64,000 nucleotides of DNA from Listeria swaminathanii (GTDB lineage: Bacteria; Bacillota; Bacilli; Lactobacillales; Listeriaceae): assembly GCF_014229645.1 (NCBI RefSeq), contig NZ_JAATOD010000001.1:682001-746000 (forward strand). The letters are read 5' to 3'. Under the pieces are notes generated by a model. The model saw nothing but the letters and a program-made list of their open reading frames with translations. It did no database searches and was not told where the DNA came from. Shown here in pieces: positions 60,601-64,000 of this stretch. How positions within the stretch are numbered: the stretch's first letter is position 1; every line of letters begins with the position of its first letter. Position numbers and translations under genes: made by a program.

Positions 60601-62046
60601 TTGTAAAAATTTCTGGGTCGCGATTTGGGCATTTTCGATAATGAAAGGAAGAGAACTACCCGACATTGCGCCAGCTCCGATTACAAATAAGTTTTTAAAA
60701 TTAGGCGATTTTTTGGAAGGGTGTAGGAACCCGTGTTGGCGCCATAAATGCTGTAAACCAAAAATCGCACCATATTTAACATGGTATTTCTTTTCCCAAT
60801 CTGTGGGTGTAATAATATATTCTTCTTCAATATAATCTTCTAAATCAGGCACGTCTAAACGCTCTTTGACAGTATCTAAAATGAGTTGACGAAAGGCAGG
60901 TGTTTCTTTTTCCCAATCAATGTCACTCGTGTTATTCGGAACAGGAACCATAATTCGAATACTCGAATGATTAATTGGCGCCATCGTATTATCTGTTGCG
61001 GAAGGATTCGTCAAATGAACCGAGATATCTTTTGAAAGAATTTTTTTATGGATAGTATTATTCGCAAATTCCCGGTAATTTTTCGGAAAAATAATCGATT
61101 GATGCGTAAAAGGCAAGACCGTCTTCAAACCAAGATAAATGATAAAAGCAGAAGAGGAATATTCTTTCGTTTCCAATTTGTTCGGTTGCTCGTTTGTTAA
61201 AGAATAAATAAAATCTAAATTAGTGAAATAATAGTCGGCTTCAATTGTTTTTCCATTGGCAAGTACGGCTCCTGTAATTTCTTTGCCGTCTGATTCGAAT
61301 TCAGTGACTTCGGAATTAAAGAAGAATTTGCCTTTATTTTCGGTCACTACTGTTTGCATCGCTTCGACAATTTTATTTTGACCACCTATGGGATGAAAAG
61401 TGCCGTAGTAGTATTCAGAAAAAGGAATAATACTATAAGCTGCCGGAATATCCCACGGTGACATGCCTAAGTAGCGCATTTGCAATGAAAAGGCGAGCCG
61501 GAGCGTCTTACTATTAAAATAGCGCGCTAAATCATCCATTAAAGAGCGACCAAGCGTCAAACTTGGAATAGCACGTAACGTTGTTGGACGGAAAAAGTCA
61601 ATTAACGAACTATAATTAAATTGGTTGAGAGGGGAGACATAGAGCATTTTTTTCGTATTTTCGCGCATAAATCGATCAAAACCAACTTCTTCACCAGGAA
61701 AATACGTTTTAATTACTGCTTTTGTCTCGGAATGATCACTATAAAGCGGGAAAGTAATATCTTTAAAATAAAGCGTATGTATTGGATTAATCGGTAAAAG
61801 CGAAACATAGTCCAAAATATTTCGGTTACAATCCATAAAAAGAGAAGTCAGAATATGCGTCATCGTGAGCGCAGAAGGCCCGACATCGAATGAGTATTTA
61901 CCCATTTTGTGTAGCGCAGTTCTTCCACCAATGCGATCATTTTTTTCATAGATGTTTACTTGATAGCCAAGCTGACTTAATAGCATACCAGCAGCCAAGC
62001 CACCGGGGCCAGCTCCAATAATGGCGATTTTCTTTTTACTCTCCAA
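60580..62046 (-). CDS. Phytoene desaturase-like (CrtN/CrtI family) FAD oxidoreductase
   Basis: 488 residues. FAD-binding Rossmann motif GAGPGGLAAGML near 9, DVGPSALTM, and the C-terminal FAD closure LFVIGAGAMSGSSLP near 457. The family dehydrogenates or isomerises isoprenoid chains. AAGGAG nine bases before the TTG at 62046 sets the start; the open frame to 62097 is leader. Listeria is not pigmented, so the real substrate is uncertain. Likely lmo1000. Confidence 0.82.
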   Translation of the reverse strand: MESKKKIAIIGAGPGGLAAGMLLSQLGYQVNIYEKNDRIGGRTALHKMGKYSFDVGPSALTMTHILTSLFMDCNRNILDYVSLLPINPIHTLYFKDITFPLYSDHSETKAVIKTYFPGEEVGFDRFMRENTKKMLYVSPLNQFNYSSLIDFFRPTTLRAIPSLTLGRSLMDDLARYFNSKTLRLAFSLQMRYLGMSPWDIPAAYSIIPFSEYYYGTFHPIGGQNKIVEAMQTVVTENKGKFFFNSEVTEFESDGKEITGAVLANGKTIEADYYFTNLDFIYSLTNEQPNKLETKEYSSSAFIIYLGLKTVLPFTHQSIIFPKNYREFANNTIHKKILSKDISVHLTNPSATDNTMAPINHSSIRIMVPVPNNTSDIDWEKETPAFRQLILDTVKERLDVPDLEDYIEEEYIITPTDWEKKYHVKYGAIFGLQHLWRQHGFLHPSKKSPNFKNLFVIGAGAMSGSSLPFIIENAQIATQKFLQKEKKSE

Positions 62047-62080
62047 ATTAAAACGCTCCTTTTCCCGTTTTTCTACATAT

Positions 62081-62136
62081 AAAAAACGCAAAAACATAAA
62101 GCATTATCACACGGAAATGCTTTATTTTTGCGCACT
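62081..62136 (-). terminator. Terminator after the DUF2187 gene
   Basis: On the minus strand CGCAAAAATAAAGCATT pairs with AATGCTTTATGTTTTTGCG (one bulge), followed by six T. It lies in the gap before the CrtN-like gene. Confidence 0.8.
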
Positions 62137-62155
62137 TAAAAAACTATTTTGTTTG

Positions 62156-62365
62156 TTATTCTTCGGTTTCTTCTTCGTCTTCTTCCACAGAATGAATAAT
62201 TTGGTAATTTTTGTGGTTTACAACGGTTTTCTCTTCAATACCTAAATCTTTGAAATTTTCCATATAAGTTAAGTCGACAATAACGGAATTTTCATTGAGT
62301 TTTTCAACAATTCCTGTTAAGCCATCCTTAAATTCAATAATGTCTCCAACATGTGCTTTTGCCAT
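62156..62365 (-). CDS. DUF2187 (YkvS-like) small protein
   Basis: 69 residues: a KOW-like beta segment (AHVGDIIEFKDGLTGIVEKL) followed by TVVNHKNYQII and a Glu-rich tail. The frame is open to 62425, but GGAGTGATAACA precedes the ATG at 62365 and fits the family start MAKA. Function unknown. Likely lmo1001. Confidence 0.78.
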   Translation of the reverse strand: MAKAHVGDIIEFKDGLTGIVEKLNENSVIVDLTYMENFKDLGIEEKTVVNHKNYQIIHSVEEDEEETEE

Positions 62366-62733
62366 TGTTATCACTCCTTCAATTTTCGGTGTTGCCACTA
62401 TCTTGCTGAAAAAGAATGTATGCATTTTTGAACCTTCCTTAAATTTTGCACTAAAAACCCATTAAAATCAACTATAAGCCATTAAAAAGTGTATTTTAAA
62501 TAAAAAAGGAATCATTTTATTGATAAAATTATAGAAAACGCTCCCTTTTTTCTAGCTAATAAAGAAAGAAACAGGGCAGACCGTAAAAAAATATTCTAAA
62601 AAATTTTTAATCAAATAGTTGTAACAATAGGTAAAACATGGTACTCTTTTTAATTGAGGGATAGTCTTTTTTGTCGAAATTTTTTCGGCTGAAAAGGTTA
62701 CAACAAATTTCTTTACAAAGGAGAATGTAAATT
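62366..62733. other. Gene-free 368-base region with the ptsH promoter and leader
   Basis: The left part holds the ribosome binding site and unseen promoter of the DUF2187 gene. The right part holds the ptsH promoter (62619-62647) and a leader of about 80 bases with a GTCGAAA/TTTCGGC hairpin near 62674-62690. No reading frame of note. Confidence 0.6.
62619..62647 (+). promoter_or_regulatory. Sigma-A promoter of ptsHI
   Basis: TTGTAA (62619-62624), 17-base spacer, TACTCT (62642-62647). A matching inverted copy of GTTGTAAC (GTTACAAC at 62696-62703) lies in the leader. Confidence 0.6.
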
Positions 62734-63000
62734 ATGGAACAAGCAAGTTTTGTAGTAATCGATGAAACAGGAATTCACGCACGCCCAGCAACTCTATTGG
62801 TGCAGGCTGCAAGTAAATACAGCTCTGACGTTCAAATTGAATACACTGGTAAAAAAGTAAACCTTAAATCAATTATGGGCGTTATGTCTTTAGGTATTGG
62901 TAAAGGCGCTGACATTACTATCTACACTGAAGGTAGCGATGAAAAAGAAGCAATCGAAGGACTAACTGAAGTTCTTAAGAAAGAAGGATTGGCTGAATAA
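62734..63000 (+). CDS. ptsH: Phosphocarrier protein HPr
   Basis: 88 residues. Active-site His15 in TGIHARPAT takes phosphate from enzyme I, and regulatory Ser46 in [11 protein letters not shown] is the HPr kinase target, which together with CcpA controls carbon catabolite repression. AAAGGAG with good spacing. Its stop codon overlaps the ptsI start by one base. Likely lmo1002. Confidence 0.97.
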
Positions 63001-64000
63001 TGGCTAAAGAGTTGAAAGGTATCGCAGCATCTGATGGGATTGCCATTGCGAAAGCTTATCTGCTCGTTGAACCTGATCTTTCCTATGAAAAAACAGAAGT
63101 AACGGATGTTGAAAGTGAAGTAAAGCGTTTTGAAAGCGCGTTAGAAGTTTCTAGAAAAGAACTTTCAATGATCCGTGAGAAAGCTGCTAAAGACTTAGGC
63201 GAAGATAAGGCTCAAATTTTTGATGCGCATCTTCTAGTTTTAAATGATCCTGAATTAACAGGACCAATCGAAGACAGCATTAAAAATGCTAAAACGAATG
63301 CAGAAACAGCTTTACAAGAAACGACAGACATGTTTATTGGTATGTTTGAATCTATGGACAACGAATACATGCGTGAACGTGCAGCGGATATTAAAGATGT
63401 ACGTAAACGTGTTCTTTCTCACTTACTAGGTGTAACTATTCCTAATCCAGCTTTAATTGATGAGGAAGTAGTTGTTGTTGCAGCTGATTTAACGCCTTCT
63501 GATACCGCACAACTTAACCGTAACTTTGTTAAAGGTTTCGTAACGGATATTGGTGGACGTACTTCTCACTCCGCTATTATGGCGCGCTCTCTTGAAATTC
63601 CCGCAGTAGTTGGAACAAAAGAAGTTACTGCTAGCGTAGCGAAAAACGATATTGTTATTATTGATGGTTTGGAAGGTAATGTTATCATCCACCCAACAGA
63701 AGAACAAATCGCTCACTATGAAAAAATTAAATCTGATTTTGCTTTACAACAAGCAGAATGGGATAAACTTAAAAATGAAAAAACAGTTTCTAAAGACGGC
63801 GTTCACGTGGAGCTTGCAGCAAACATCGGAACTCCGAATGATTTAGAAGGTGTTATTTCTAACGGCGGGGAAGCAGTTGGACTTTATCGTACAGAATTCT
63901 TGTACATGGGTCGCGACAATTTCCCAACGGAAGAAGAGCAATTTGAAGCGTATAAAGCAGTTGTATCCGGAATGGACGGAAAATCTGTGGTTGTTCGTAC
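63000..64000 (+). CDS. ptsI: PTS enzyme I, 3' end cut off by the window
   Basis: The first 333 codons are present. N-terminal helical HPr-binding part ([17 protein letters not shown] start), swivelling His domain with the phosphorylated His in [13 protein letters not shown] near 189, and the start of the PEP-binding barrel (ETVSKDG..., [12 protein letters not shown] near 295). It passes phosphate from PEP to HPr. Coupled to ptsH by a TAATG overlap. Likely lmo1003. Confidence 0.96.
   Translation, partial: MAKELKGIAASDGIAIAKAYLLVEPDLSYEKTEVTDVESEVKRFESALEVSRKELSMIREKAAKDLGEDKAQIFDAHLLVLNDPELTGPIEDSIKNAKTNAETALQETTDMFIGMFESMDNEYMRERAADIKDVRKRVLSHLLGVTIPNPALIDEEVVVVAADLTPSDTAQLNRNFVKGFVTDIGGRTSHSAIMARSLEIPAVVGTKEVTASVAKNDIVIIDGLEGNVIIHPTEEQIAHYEKIKSDFALQQAEWDKLKNEKTVSKDGVHVELAANIGTPNDLEGVISNGGEAVGLYRTEFLYMGRDNFPTEEEQFEAYKAVVSGMDGKSVVVR

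Overview
The window reads as a chromosomal segment of a low-GC Firmicute of the genus Listeria (sensu stricto, most likely L. monocytogenes or a close relative). The evidence is the AT-rich sequence, AGGAGG-type ribosome binding sites, sigma-B promoters of the GTTT-N(13-17)-GGGWAT type, the sequence of the Dps/Fri ferritin, and a gene order that matches my memory of lmo0935 to lmo1003 of strain EGD-e. Locus tags given below are recollections, not database results. No rRNA, tRNA, CRISPR array, prophage, insertion sequence or plasmid gene was seen. This is mostly core chromosome with one locally expanded family.

Layout. 1-2750: end of a tRNA methyltransferase, a nitroreductase, a sigma-B-driven microprotein, a tyrosine phosphatase and a SUKH protein. 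2795-8659: a minus-strand cluster of a divergent Hsp90/HtpG followed by four tandem paralogues of a TPR-like protein that all carry a CxxC-x31-C-x4-H signature; this is the most unusual part of the window. 8790-11561: Dps (fri), a YneR/HesB-like protein, a ComEC-like lipoprotein hydrolase with its DUF3006 partner, and a small RNA that looks like the LhrC family. 11573-18781: MFS transporter with GntR regulator, AI-2E family protein, two DUF915 hydrolases, sigma-B and envelope-stress membrane proteins, and a PspA/LiaH-like protein. 18838-22702: N-acetylglucosamine catabolism (nagA, nagB, regulator) and a TagO-like initiator of wall teichoic acid synthesis. 22784-26549: paired U32 (tRNA hydroxylation type) proteins, lemA and htpX. 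26551-31236: the yjbH to yjbO-like block (Spx adaptor, CYTH protein, TPR protein, RelQ, NAD kinase, pseudouridine synthase). 31314-36560: fabI and the dltXABCD operon for D-alanylation of teichoic acids, including the small dltX.

36769-47585: rpiA, acetyltransferase, esterase, ilvE, a DrrAB-like ABC exporter, a DHA2 efflux pump, an M42 aminopeptidase, glutathione peroxidase, and a LytTR/DUF3021/ABC operon. 47667-54560: prfC, a MarR-MATE pair with two palindromic operators, a yybP-ykoY manganese riboswitch ahead of two TerC genes, a KtrB-like potassium transporter and a DUF4064 protein. 54963-64000: acyltransferase, ogt, clpE with two CtsR boxes, a CPBP protease, a carotenoid-type pair (CruF-like and CrtN-like) in a non-pigmented genus, a DUF2187 protein, and the start of ptsHI, which runs off the right edge.

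Several themes recur. Envelope maintenance is represented by dlt, TagO, LiaI/LiaH-like, LemA/HtpX, the acyltransferase and DUF915 proteins. Proteostasis and redox stress are represented by HtpG-like, ClpE, YjbH, Dps and glutathione peroxidase. Many convergent gene pairs share one bidirectional terminator, in several cases built partly from the last codons of the genes.
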